Shown here: piece by piece, positions 11,300 through 21,299 of the stretch | Position numbering within the stretch: position 1 is the stretch's first letter | How the letters are laid out: the number at the start of each line of letters is the position of its first letter | Assembly (NCBI RefSeq): GCF_029227915.1 | Contig: NC_079883.1 | Coordinates: 28,580,001 to 28,644,000 of the forward strand | From: Hydractinia symbiolongicarpus | Lineage: Eukaryota; Cnidaria; Hydrozoa; Anthoathecata; Hydractiniidae | DNA length: 64,000 nucleotides | Reading direction: 5' to 3' | Notes under the pieces: generated by a model | The model's input: only the letters and a program-made list of their open reading frames with translations | Told to the model about the DNA's origin: nothing | The model's database searches: none | Translations under genes and position numbers: made by a program

Positions 11300-11639
11300 C
11301 ACTTCCCTAACTATCTTTCATTTTTTAACGATTTTTTTCGGTTGTTAAACTCTTGCTAGCCAAGTGTTTATTGACTTCTCGAGCACGTCTATATCACATC
11401 AAATTTTATGTAAACATTCGCGAGTTTAAATTTGAAGAAGTTTTAATTATTTATGATTTTTTTTGTTTGAAAACAGAAATATTTTAATTGGTTTTTTTGA
11501 AGTGGTTTTCAAGACAAAACAAGTAATAGCCTGTGAATTGCCATTTTTCGTAGAACTATGATAAACCTCTTATTCTCTCTAAACTAAGAAAATTATATTA
11601 CCGATAAAATAGTAACACATTCTGCGCTTGAAACTCAAA

Positions 11640-11840
11640 TAACAAGAAACATGAGATTCCATCCTAACAGGCGGCTTTTCTTCCCTGCAACTGTAACTTT
11701 GTTCGATTACCGCTACGATACGTATAGCATTGCTCAAACTTTTTTGCCTGCCACACAAACCGATTGGCAGTCAGTAGATGGCACCAAATGGGCTGATAAC
11801 ACTACATTTAAAGTGTGGCGGACTTGGGGTATGTCAAGCT
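11640..11840. repeat. Degenerate SINE-like fragment
   Basis: Shares the ordered blocks TTGCTC-AA-CTT, TTGCCTGCC and GATTGGC-GTCAGTA-ATG with 42540-42640, where the minus strand has an A-box-like tRNA segment. The open frame at 11651-11842 is probably a by-product of this repeat. Copy number and boundaries cannot be judged. Confidence 0.35.
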
Positions 11841-12051
11841 AGTCGGGTGGACGTATTTAATTTTCGTCAAAGGTTTTGTTGTTGCAATTTCAAAAAAGTA
11901 TTTCGCTTAAGCACAAAAATCTTCCAGGGGGCTTTCGTTGGGTTGTATTGTGTTTGTATTTCTATAGAATTTCTACACATAATACACACACATGTATTAC
12001 ATGCATGTATTATATAGTTGGGCGCATATTCGTCAATGATATGACGTAATA

Positions 12052-12129
12052 CCAACCTCGTCCCCAGGCCCATTTTTCTCTTTTTGACAATCTCGGACGG
12101 CGACAAGAAATGACCCTGGGCCACACTGG
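12052..12129. mobile_element. Short MITE-like palindromic element, copy 1
   Basis: Starts CCAACCTCGTCCCCAGGCC, contains ATCTCGGACGGCG and ends near CCCTGGGCCACACTGG, so the ends are imperfect inverted repeats. A reverse-orientation copy lies at 16992-17069. Confidence 0.5.
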
Positions 12130-12954
12130 TCAGTTCTGAGATCTGATTGGTTTCTCAAGTTTCCGTTAATTATGAAGATAAATTAATTTATGCGTAAAAA
12201 ATTGAATGATAACAGAAAAACAATAATGGCAACTTAGTTTATGTGCGAAAGGGACGCTGGAATGTTTTTATTTTTGTGAAAAATAAAATATTTGGCATTG
12301 TTAGTATAGCTTAACGTGCAAACAAAATTAAATAGCTTTTAGTTGTACTTTTAGAGGCTGTTAAAGTAAGGTTCTGTTTTTTTTGCAGTGCAGTTGAGGA
12401 GGTAGCTACTAGACTCTAAAGCTAGCTATGTCAGCTTTTGTGCACAGGGTGTAGTAAAAACACAATGAAGGTCTCCTTGAAGACATGCTTAGCAGCTATC
12501 TAGCTAGCTCAAGTACAACACAAGGTATATACAGGTATACATAACTAATCCTATTTCTCCCGAACAGACCTTCTTTTACACTCTAGCTAATATTTTTTCG
12601 GTGTAGAACACATAAACAAAAAAAAAAGTAAAATCATATGCTGTTGATTTGGTGGAAAAAGATTAAGAAACTGGATTAAGAAGTTCATACCATTTAATTA
12701 ACTAAATAGTGAAACGCTTAATTAAATCGGTCACAGATTAAATAACAATCGATTTTACAGATTAAATAACAATTTTCTCTGACTGCATGAAATGCAACAT
12801 CCTGTGTTTTATGACTTTAATCTCTTAATAAAGCAACAAACATAAATTTATTGAAAAAAGTCAATTGGTTTGACCATAGTTGCCATTTAGTTGTCAATGA
12901 GTTTCCAGGAACCCGTTTCGAGAAAACCGAAACTGCAATATGATAAAAAAGGAT
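12130..12954. other. Intergenic, nothing recognised
   Basis: AT-rich with AGCTAGCT-type tetranucleotide clusters at 12420-12510. No frame or element boundary was found. Confidence 0.3.
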
Positions 12955-13160
12955 GAAAAAGAAAGATATTGAGTTAACACTTGTTAGGCGGTTGTCTAGT
13001 TGAGTGATTGCTGTGCTTGCACAACTTTCGTAGCTCAAATGGCTTTATATGTGCTAGGACTTCCTTCGCAGGACCTTTGTTGATAGCAGTACCAACAGGA
13101 ACTGAAGAGGCTATCTTGGGTAAATAATTTCAATAATAAAATAATAATAGGCATCTTCAG
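12955..13160 (+). mobile_element. 5'-truncated copy of a tRNA-derived SINE
   Basis: Matches the body and tail of the SINE at 43108-43425: GGCGGTTGTCTAGTTGAGYG, then GCTGTGCTTGCAC, then GATAGCAGTACCAA, then GGTAAATAA with an AATAATA-rich tail. The tRNA-like head with A and B boxes is missing here. Confidence 0.65.
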
Positions 13161-13403
13161 TAATTCTAATCACAAAACCCTCTGAGAATTCTGTGGCTTG
13201 GTAGCTAGCTATAGCTAGCTAAAAGTTACTTTTTTAAAAGCTACTTTCACTTTTAACTAAAATATGAAATATAAATAGCTATATATTTAAAATTTGTTCG
13301 TAGCTAAAAAAAGCGAAGGCAACACTGCAATCATGTTTTCTTGAAGCAAAAACTCAAACACTTTAGCTAACTTGCTTCTGATTAAAAATAAAACTCTATC
13401 CTT

Positions 13404-13408
13404 GATTT
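13404..13408 (+). repeat. Target-site duplication of the copia-like element, left
   Basis: GATTT directly before the left LTR is repeated at 16863-16867 directly after the right LTR. A 5 bp duplication is standard for LTR retrotransposon integrases. Confidence 0.9.
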
Positions 13409-13686
13409 TGTTGAAATGTAAACTTTATATATTTGCAGAGTTGCTTCGACTGCTCCAATAACTTTATGACTCTATGACTCTAAAATTTACAAGACGTTCT
13501 CCTATTTATATATTAAAGATAAGATACTTTAGAATGTTCTAGTATATTCCAGATGTTCTATATTTACTATTAGTAGTTTCTAGTATAGTTATCTTATTTC
13601 TGGAATATTCTCCAATGTCCCTTATATTTCTAGATAGTACACAAGGTTCTAGAATGTTCTTGCGGCAAGAGTGCCTATTTTCAACA
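13409..13686 (-). repeat. 3' LTR of the copia-type element
   Basis: 278 bp, TG...CA ends, no difference seen from 16585-16862. The gag-pol frame runs into it and ends at 13539, so the last ~50 residues are LTR-encoded. Confidence 0.93.
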
Positions 13687-16397
13687 CTCCTCCTCACTCG
13701 CAGTCCGTAAGGTTCTTCAATCCGATCATCGTTCAAAAATACAGTTCCAACGTCGAGTTGATGTAGGAGAAGTTCTTTCTTGACTGCCAATCCAATCAAC
13801 GTTCGTATTGATTCGAATCTAACTACCGGAGAAGTTGTTTCGTCATAATCTTCTCCATATCTTTGATTGTATCCTTGTGCAACCAATCTTGCTTTGTATC
13901 GTTCCACATTCCCATCAGAGTCTTGTTTCTTTTTGTATACCCATTTGCTGCCAACAACTTTTCTGTTTGGAGGTAATTCAGTCAACTCCCATACTTCGTT
14001 TTTGTGTAGAGAATCCAATTCGGCTTCCATTGCTTGCATCCACTTGTCTGCATCATGTCCTTTGATTGCTTTAGAAAATGTATTTGGATCTTCTTCTTGA
14101 GTGATGTATACCCATTCTCCGTAACGATCAGGAGGCCGTCGTTCTCTTACTTGTCGCTCTTGCTCCTCCTGTATTTGATTATCTGTGTTTTCTTCACGAG
14201 GTTGTAATTCGATCTCTACTTTTGGTTCGTCTATGTCACGGTCGTCTTTCAATTCACCACAGATTTCATTGAATGTCACATTTCGGCTGTAAAAGACTCT
14301 CTTCTTGTCGTTGTCATATAGACGATATCCCTTGATTCCATCACCGTATCCAAGAAATACACTCTTCTTGGTTTTTGAATCAAGTTTCTTTCTTTCATCT
14401 TTTGGTACGTGAGCATACGCATCACATCCGAAAATTCGTAGATTTTCGACATTTGGTTTCTTTCCAGTTAATACTTCAAAGGGTGTCTTCCCTTTAACTG
14501 CTGTCGTTGGACATCCGTTACGAAGGTACGTTGCTGTAGCCAAGGCTTCGGCCCAAAATCGTTTTGGTAACTTTGAATCTGCTAACATTGATCTTACAGA
14601 TTCCATGAGTGTTCTGTTCATCCTCTCTGCAACTCCATTTTGTTGCGGTGTTTTCGGAATTGTCAACTCATGATGAATACCTTCTTTCTTCAAATAGTCT
14701 TCGAACTCTTTGGATGTATATTCTCCACCATTGTCAGTTCTAAACGTTTTTATCTGAATTCCAGTCGATTTTTCCACAGTTGCTTTCCATTCTTTAAAAT
14801 TCTCAAACACTTCACTTTTGTGTTTCATGACATATACCCATACGTATCTTGATTTATCGTCAATGAATGTAACAAAATATTCTGCACCACTAAGTGATTT
14901 TGTTTCTATCTTTCCACAAACGTCGCTATGGATTATACCAAGGAGATTTTTCGATCGATCTCCTCCTGTCTTCGGAAACGGTATTTTGCTTTGTTTCCCA
15001 TCAATGCACGGTTCACAAAATGTCGGTTTCTTTGTTGCATCATAATCAAACCCTTTAACAAGTTTGTCCCTTGCCAATCGTTTAAGATTCTGCATACCGA
15101 GATGACCGTATCTTCTATGCCAAATTTCTTCCTTTGTTGTAGCGTTATTATCACATTTCATAACTGTGTGATTCTTCTTATTTCTCAATCCATTACAGTT
15201 GAGATGGTAAAGGTTGCCATGCTTTGTTGCTGTACCAATGATTCCGTGTTTCACATCTACGATGTCACATTTGAAATCTTCAAACTGAAACTTCTTTCCA
15301 TTTGTTGCAGCTTTTGATACACTAAGTAAATTGTACGAAAGTTGTGGTACAAATAAGACATCAGATAACTTGCATACAACGTTTCTGTTTTCTGAAATGT
15401 TCATTTCCAAGGTTACTGTTCCTTTTCCAATTGCTTGTACTGAATATCCATCACCGACAGTTATATCTTGTGGTATTTCAAGTGACGAAATTTCTTCGAA
15501 CAATTCCTCTTCGTTACACATGTGACATGTTGCGCCTGAATCAACTATCCAGTTACTTTTTCCTTTGACTGCCAAAGTATTTTCAGCAACTAAACTGATG
15601 ATTTCTTCGTCATCATCTTCTTCTTCTTCAGCCGTACACACATTTTGCGGCTTCATTCGATTTTTACCGTACGTCGAAGGAGTCTGTCTCTCGAACTTCT
15701 TCGTTAATTCTTTGCAATATCGTTTCACATGACCAATCTTTCCACAGTGATAACATCTGGGTCCCTTTCTTGGCTTTCCATGATTCGATGTCATTGCTTT
15801 GACATTCGTTTCCAAAGTGTCCTTATCTTTCCGCTTGCTTTCCTCGTGTAACAATCGTTCAGTTACGACTTCAAGCTTCGGTACTTCAGCACTAGCCTCC
15901 AGAGCTGTAACTAGCATATCATACGAGTCTGGTAAGCTTGCTAACAAATGAACAACTTTACTTTCATCATCCAACGGGTCTCCAATAATTGCAAGTTCAT
16001 CGAAAATTTCTGTCAAAGCTTTAACGTGCTTTTGAACAAATTGCTCATCTTTCAACTTCAAGTCATACAACTTCCTGCGTAGTGTCAATTTATTACTCCA
16101 TGTCTTCTTTTGGAACTGGTCTGCCAACTTCTTCCAAACCTCAGTAGGATCTTCTGGATCTGGTCCAAGCAGATATAACAGCGTTGGTTCCACCGACAAA
16201 ACAATCGTTGCTAACGCACGATCTCTACGCAAATTAAATTTCGGAATTTCTCTCTCTTCAGTTGGAGCATTTTCTCTTCCATCAACAATTCCCCAAAGTC
16301 CATCTTTGATTAACGCCATTCTACACTGTACCTTCCAGGTAGCATAGTTTGTTCCATTCAATGGTTTTATCAATACTTTGGTGCTTTCCATCGCCAT
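13539..16397 (-). CDS. Copia-type gag-pol polyprotein, truncated in reverse transcriptase
   Basis: The first ATG is at 16397 (upstream codons have none and a TAG precedes), giving 952 residues. Domains in order: a UBN2-type gag (residues 1 to about 200), zinc knuckle CYHCGKIGHVKRYC (215-228), aspartic protease motif DSGATCHM (286-293), integrase zinc-binding HHCC (about 427-464), integrase catalytic D492, D555 and E591 (HSDVCG, RTDNGGEY, GVAERMNR), and the start of reverse transcriptase (VYKKKQDSDGN to QLDVGTVFLND). Motif A is reached. The YVDD motif, the rest of the polymerase and RNase H are missing, because the frame passes from FLNDDRIEEPYGLRV straight into the 3' LTR. The frame has no stop up to there, so gag, protease and integrase could still be made. 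The product would not complete reverse transcription alone. Confidence 0.93.
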   Translation of the reverse strand: MAMESTKVLIKPLNGTNYATWKVQCRMALIKDGLWGIVDGRENAPTEEREIPKFNLRRDRALATIVLSVEPTLLYLLGPDPEDPTEVWKKLADQFQKKTWSNKLTLRRKLYDLKLKDEQFVQKHVKALTEIFDELAIIGDPLDDESKVVHLLASLPDSYDMLVTALEASAEVPKLEVVTERLLHEESKRKDKDTLETNVKAMTSNHGKPRKGPRCYHCGKIGHVKRYCKELTKKFERQTPSTYGKNRMKPQNVCTAEEEEDDDEEIISLVAENTLAVKGKSNWIVDSGATCHMCNEEELFEEISSLEIPQDITVGDGYSVQAIGKGTVTLEMNISENRNVVCKLSDVLFVPQLSYNLLSVSKAATNGKKFQFEDFKCDIVDVKHGIIGTATKHGNLYHLNCNGLRNKKNHTVMKCDNNATTKEEIWHRRYGHLGMQNLKRLARDKLVKGFDYDATKKPTFCEPCIDGKQSKIPFPKTGGDRSKNLLGIIHSDVCGKIETKSLSGAEYFVTFIDDKSRYVWVYVMKHKSEVFENFKEWKATVEKSTGIQIKTFRTDNGGEYTSKEFEDYLKKEGIHHELTIPKTPQQNGVAERMNRTLMESVRSMLADSKLPKRFWAEALATATYLRNGCPTTAVKGKTPFEVLTGKKPNVENLRIFGCDAYAHVPKDERKKLDSKTKKSVFLGYGDGIKGYRLYDNDKKRVFYSRNVTFNEICGELKDDRDIDEPKVEIELQPREENTDNQIQEEQERQVRERRPPDRYGEWVYITQEEDPNTFSKAIKGHDADKWMQAMEAELDSLHKNEVWELTELPPNRKVVGSKWVYKKKQDSDGNVERYKARLVAQGYNQRYGEDYDETTSPVVRFESIRTLIGLAVKKELLLHQLDVGTVFLNDDRIEEPYGLRVRRSVENRHSCRKNILEPCVLSRNIRDIGEYSRNKITILETTNSKYRTSGIY
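13687..13702 (-). promoter_or_regulatory. Polypurine tract
   Basis: Read on the minus strand, GAGTGAGGAGGAG lies directly before the 3' LTR. This is the expected place and composition for second-strand priming. Confidence 0.7.
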
Positions 16398-16568
16398 TTG
16401 TTCCGTATTCAACTAATCCGGATAATCCGTTTCAGGTTTCCACAATACGATTTTTCGTGCGAACTTTACACCAATCCAAACCAAAATCAAAACAAACTCG
16501 TCGGACACACAAGATGGCTTCTTCTTCTTGAATATTATTTCTGTAAATATTCAATCTTCTTGGGCATA

Positions 16569-16584
16569 GACTGGGCCCATAACC
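16569..16584 (-). promoter_or_regulatory. Primer binding site matching initiator tRNA-Met anticodon arm
   Basis: Directly downstream of the 5' LTR on the minus strand the sequence is GGTTATGGGCCCAGTC. Its complement, CTGGGCCCATAACC, is the anticodon stem-loop of animal initiator tRNA-Met (CAT anticodon) rather than a tRNA 3' end. Drosophila copia has the same arrangement and is primed by a cleaved half-tRNA, so the same mechanism is inferred. Confidence 0.85.
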
Positions 16585-16862
16585 TGTTGAAATGTAAACT
16601 TTATATATTTGCAGAGTTGCTTCGACTGCTCCAATAACTTTATGACTCTATGACTCTAAAATTTACAAGACGTTCTCCTATTTATATATTAAAGATAAGA
16701 TACTTTAGAATGTTCTAGTATATTCCAGATGTTCTATATTTACTATTAGTAGTTTCTAGTATAGTTATCTTATTTCTGGAATATTCTCCAATGTCCCTTA
16801 TATTTCTAGATAGTACACAAGGTTCTAGAATGTTCTTGCGGCAAGAGTGCCTATTTTCAACA
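16585..16862 (-). repeat. 5' LTR of the copia-type element
   Basis: 278 bp, no difference seen from the left LTR. It should carry the element's promoter; I cannot pinpoint a start site. The leader between LTR and ATG is about 190 nt. Confidence 0.93.
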
Positions 16863-16867
16863 GATTT
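16863..16867 (+). repeat. Target-site duplication of the copia-like element, right
   Basis: GATTT, matching 13404-13408. Confidence 0.9.
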
Positions 16868-16991
16868 CGATCCAAGATTGTTTTGCATAAATTATAGCAA
16901 TACGGTGTTCTCGGCGGTCCGCATGCAATTCTTAACAAAATGACCAAATTTTGCATAAATTAAAAATCAGCACGAATCGTGCTGATTTTAA

Positions 16992-17069
16992 CCAGCCTGG
17001 CCCACGATCATTTCTTCGCGCCGTCTCGGATATCAAAAAAGCGAAAAATTGCCCTGGGAACGAGGTTGG
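16992..17069. mobile_element. Short MITE-like palindromic element, copy 2
   Basis: Reverse-orientation relative of 12052-12129: begins CCAGCCTGGCCCACGATCA, contains CGCCGTCTCGGATATC, ends GCCCTGGGAACGAGGTTGG. Confidence 0.5.
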
Positions 17070-17126
17070 ACGTAATACGTAAGAAGCTGCTAAATTATCC
17101 TGCCAGTAACTTCGCATGTTGTTATA

Positions 17127-17233
17127 TTAGGGGGCAAAAAATTCAGCTATTTGGTTTAACTCACTATAAAAATTGTAGCGCATACCCCCTAATTTAATCT
17201 CACTGTTCTTCGACTTACTTGTTGTATTAGGGG
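17127..17233. repeat. TTAGGGGG inverted and direct repeats near the Helitron's 3' side
   Basis: TTAGGGGG (from 17128) is followed by its complement CCCCCTAA (about 17184-17191) and again by TTAGGGGG (about 17226-17233). The first pair could form an 8 bp stem with a ~50 nt loop. The function is unknown; the position just beyond the Helitron coding region suggests a terminal structure. Confidence 0.4.
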
Positions 17234-17463
17234 GTGAAAAATATAAACAAGAAGCCCGATGGCTTAAAGATTTCCGCCATCTGCATAGATAATAAGTATA
17301 TAGTGCAAAACTATCCTCAGAGAACAAAAACTCCATGCCTGTTATCTGCAATGCAATCAAAGTTTAAAACAAAAAGAAAACAATAAAGTAAACCAACGTA
17401 AATATCTGTCGTTCTAAGGACGAAATTGATTTAAAGTAGCCCTTCAAGAAGATTCCATAAACA

Positions 17464-18699
17464 TCATGTTAGAGAAAGTCTAAGCCTGACTCCGTCATGA
17501 TCACTGAAATATAAATTTTTGACGAGCTTATCGACTTCAAAGATGTTTAGAACATTCTCATAGACATAGATGTGGTCAATAAGTGAACCGGATATATAAG
17601 CTGGAGAGGTTACAACCTGTTTATATTCATTGAGAAAATCAAGGAAATAGTTTCTGTCACTAAATGCATATACATTGAAATCTCCGAGTATAACATCAAC
17701 GTTTTTGTTTCCCAAAGACTCATCTCGATTAAGAGAATTTTTACGATATAGAAGTAGAAAACTAACAGCATTCTTTTGAAACGTTTTCTTCGTCATTTTA
17801 AAGGATATTGCACCTGGAATTTTCACAATATCAAACAATTTTATAGTTTCATTATGACCAACTAAAAGACTAGAAAACCTATCCACATTATTGTTTGGAA
17901 TTAAAGTAAAGTAATCTAGTTTTGTGTCGCAGTATGAATTTAATGGTATCTGAGTTTCTGTTAGGCATAATAAATCACTTTCCATGAGAACGCTATGTTT
18001 TTTGTAGGATCTTGTATTAAGCAAAGTTACTATGATTGAATTTTCACTAATTACGCCAGTATCCTTTGATGGCAATTTTGAGTGTTCTCGCATATAATTG
18101 TATTGCTCGGTTGCTCGTGTGTCTAATTGATGCTTATCTGGAAAATGTCGCGTTTCTAATTTCTCTACTCTGATATTGTTTAATAATTCAATCAAACATT
18201 GATCACCACGCTGCCCCATAACTTCTGTTAGTTCAGCAATCTTAAAATATTTCCAGCAATGCGAAAGATTTACCAGTACATCTTTATAGTCTGCATAAAT
18301 TGGTCTTGCTTGAATTGGTGGAAGTTGGTAGAAATCCCCACATGCTATAACAGATATTCCTGCAAATGGAATGTCATCTGCGCATCCAAATATTTCAGTT
18401 AACCGTTGGTGAATGTGCAACAGCAGCTTGTTTAAAACCATTGAGATTTCGTCTATTACGATAATGCTTAGCTCTGAAAGCTTATTTCGCAACATGCATC
18501 TCTTTTTATCACTCAACTTAGAAAGGTTTTTAGTAGAACTTCTATCAACTGGTATACCTAAGGCTGAATGTATTGTATTTCCCTCTACATTGATAGCAGC
18601 AACACCAGTTGGAGCCAGAATAAGAATCTTATCTTTTTCTAAGTTTCCTGCACGATAAGAAAGTGCTTTATTTAGCATGTCAGATATTGTGTTTATCAA
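17464..18699 (-). pseudogene. Helitron helicase part fused in frame to an EEP endonuclease domain
   Basis: An open frame of 411 codons begins one codon after the broken Walker A motif (SLLINTISDML). Visible helicase motifs: ILAPTGVAA (Ia), VIDEISM (Walker B), GDFYQLPP (III), and an ELTEVMGQRGD segment. Motifs IV-VI of Pif1/RecD-type helicases, expected next, are absent. Instead the frame goes on into an endonuclease/exonuclease/phosphatase domain with SDLLCLTETQIP, VDVILGDFNV, SLIDHIYVY and LYFSDHDGV. The endonuclease resembles those of CR1-type LINEs and is known at this place in Helentrons. The missing helicase half points to an in-frame internal deletion in this copy. Confidence 0.85.
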
Positions 18700-18705
18700 A
18701 AGTGA

Positions 18706-19424
18706 CTATCCACAACCTGCACTTCCTGTTAGAAAGATGTGAATTGGCTCAATTTTATGGTGCGCGTTACATGCCAAGCTTTTTGTGTAAGTTCTAACCC
18801 AATCATTTACGACTTCAAAAATGTGCCTTTGAGTTTCGTTTAATGTTCGAATTTTTTCATGGAGTTCATCATCGTAAATTTCAGGTTTACTAACCGATGA
18901 AAAAGTGTTTCCAATAAATGTGACGTTTTCGGTTTCATTTGGGACTTCGTCATTGCTATGGTAATTTATATTTCTCATCTTATCAAAAACATCGTCAATG
19001 TCTTGTTCAACAAAGGAATCAAGATTATTTACATTCGTGTGAAAAATTATCATTGCTTCTTCAACAAGTTCACCGAATGGTTTGCATATTCTTTTATTTG
19101 TATTTATAATTTCTAACACACCGTTTTCTAATAATTTCTCTGTGTAAGTACACGAGTTTTTGCTTAGCAATTCTGCTTCCTGGCGAAAAGGATAAAACAT
19201 AAAGAGCAAATGATGTGCATACCCTGCTGGATTTTTCTCTCGACTAAGCACATGGTACCTCGACTAGGCACATGGTAACACACTTTTCTCTTCGTAAAAA
19301 CAACATTTCTTTTGAAGACATAAGAGGTAATTTTTCGGATAAGGAGATTCCATATGAGTACTTCTGGCTGGCTGTCATTTTTATCTTCTGTTTTCGGTTT
19401 TATTTTCATAGAGTAGCTTGACAA
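18706..19424 (-). pseudogene. Helitron helicase N-terminal part, frameshifted, Walker A lost
   Basis: The downstream frame (19251-18706) reads AGYAHHLLFMFYPFRQEAEL, then LNETQRHIFEVVNDWVRTY, and ends IHIFLTGSAGCG followed by TAG and SLLINT. The P-loop GxxGxGK[ST] therefore has its Lys codon replaced by an amber stop. The upstream frame (19424-19164) starts SMKIKPKTEDKNDSQPEVL and overlaps in another phase around KVCYHVPSRG, so at least one frameshift lies near 19250. The text matches the link between Rep and helicase of Helitron proteins. Confidence 0.85.
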
Positions 19425-19459
19425 GATAACTGATCAAAACACATTTGTTCCAACGTAGG

Positions 19460-20860
19460 TTATCTCCTTCTGTTAAATTCTGGATTTGGTCCATCCATGT
19501 ATCTATCCAACATATTTCGTTTAAAAATATCAGTACTGTTTGGTGGCAAACTTAAAATCTCTTCTTCGTTACGACATACCCTATATCTCATTTCAGGAAT
19601 ATTACTGTTTGCAAAAACTACAGCTGGAAATGTCTTTCGTAACCATATTTCTGGCATTATAATAGCAACTGCTTCTTGAACTAACATATCGCGATGATTT
19701 GGGTACGCATTTGCCATTGATTTCATTTGTACAAAACTAATTGCCAGCTTCTAATGCTTGCGATGCTGCTTTTTTTTTTGCTTCTGTAGATTCGTCTTCA
19801 GCTTTAGATAAATAAGCACACATGTAAAACACTGCTTTATAATAATCAAAAACATGCCATCAAGCCTTTGGTAAAATAATTATTTATAAAACAAGAATCT
19901 GGAAGTCTTCGAAAGTGAATTTGGGTATATGCTCAATGCGTTTTCATACTCTTTTTTTGAAATGGCTAAACTTTGAAGAATTTCTTGGTTTGGTATAATT
20001 AGGTTCATCTCGATACAGAACATTGTTTAATCTTGAATTTAAATTCGATTATATGTAAGTTTTTACTTTTTCTAGTATAGTCTTCCTTTCCTTTAGTTGT
20101 GTTTCCCTTTCTTCATTAGAGATGTTGTCAGGCAAAGGCTCAGCGACAATTTTATGGTCTGTAAAAAATTTCCCGAAAGAGTATCGACAATTCTTGTTTT
20201 TATACTTACGACAAGATTTGGAGTGAGAATGTGCTTAATATACCGAAACTAGTTTGTGAAGAACAGGGTTGCTTGCTTTATTAGGAAGCTGGCATTTAAC
20301 TATGTTATCAACAAAATAACGCTACGTAAAATCGGTGCAATAACAACCCATAAAAAAGAGTGGATGTGTGGGCTACCTCTCACCTGAAATTCAACTCTAA
20401 TGGCATAGTAGTTTACTATACCTAACGGTCCGTTGACAACTATGGTTTTAAAAAAGGTCTCTACTCGGTATTGGAAATATCTTGCTAAAAGAACTGAATT
20501 ACTTTTAAGAATCTCGGTTTGTTGATAGTAATTTAGATTTTCGATTTCTTCTTCGGATATGTCATTTCCTTGTAATTTAGTAATGATTTTAACCAGTTCA
20601 TTCCAACTTAAAACTGCACAAAACAAAGTCATAAAAAAACGTTGAAATTCGTAGCTGTTTCACCATAGCTAAAAATTCAAAAAGAAATCCTTTCCAATAT
20701 GCAGGAGTTCCTTTCAACGTGTTTATAAACGTCAAAGCGTCCTCACTGGCTATAAACGACTTAATTCTTTCTTTAAAATTTGAAGACATCATTCCTGCTG
20801 TAAGACCGTCTGCTTCAATTTTTTGCATAGCGACATTTATGCGACTATTCAAATTAAAAT
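19460..20860 (-). pseudogene. Helitron Rep (HUH endonuclease) region, multiply frameshifted
   Basis: Read on the minus strand: SNFKERIKSFIASEDALTF and GTPAYWKGFLFEFLAMVKQL (20852-20640), then in another frame LSWNELVKIITKLQGNDISE, LLARYFQYRVETFFKTIV and VEFQVRGSPHIHSFLWV (20632-20330). After a further break come HSKSCRKYKNKNCRYSFGKF and VAEPLPDNISNEERE, and finally MPEIWLRKTFPAVVFANSNI with NMLDRYMDGPNPEF (19726-19460). PHIHSFLW carries the two metal-binding histidines of the Rep motif. The tyrosine motif region, near 19740-20040, is too damaged to read. Rep nicks and joins single strands in rolling-circle transposition; this copy cannot. Confidence 0.88.
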
Positions 20861-21299
20861 ATTGCGTCCTGTATGAGCAAAAAATAGGTAGTCTCTATCA
20901 GAGGCAAACTTCTGTCTATAATTAAATAATCTTTCGTTGAAATACTTGGTCGGGGAAAGTGGTACTTCTCTTTTTGTGTGATATCCGTGTTTACCTGATT
21001 ATTCCCATACCAATATTATTGGTATGGGAATAATTTGACATTCTTCTGAAACGAAAATGCTCCTTTGAAGTGGAAGTATAATCGACATGGGGAAACAATT
21101 TAATTAAATGCTTATACAAAGAACGATTTCATGTGACGCAAATATAAAATGGTCCATTCTCAATGCATTTTTTAAATTGGTTTATTTTTGCATTAGAATC
21201 GGGCAAAATATTAAAACGCTTACGTTTAGTTGCTTTACCTTCTTGGCCTGCATGTCGTTTCTTTGCAATTTTTTGCGTTTGTTGACCCTGCTCAGTTTA

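Larger units (their letters stand above)
13409..16862 (-). mobile_element. Copia-type LTR retrotransposon, recent, internally deleted
   Basis: A 3454 bp element in minus orientation. It has two 278 bp LTRs (13409-13686 and 16585-16862) beginning TGTTG and ending CAACA, which I find identical on reading. It is flanked by GATTT direct repeats. It has a primer binding site inside the 5' LTR side, a gag-pol frame with copia order (integrase before reverse transcriptase) and a purine-rich tract before the 3' LTR. Autonomous copia elements are about 5 kb. Here the frame stops inside the reverse transcriptase and RNase H is absent, so it depends on enzymes from another copy. Identical LTRs imply insertion very recently. 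Confidence 0.95.

Noticed and set aside
13835-15568. Plus-strand frames across the copia element
   Set aside because: Antisense shadows of the gag-pol frame, without domains.
17127-17233. TTAGGGGG as telomere-like sequence
   Set aside because: Not a TTAGGG tandem array; three isolated copies in both orientations.
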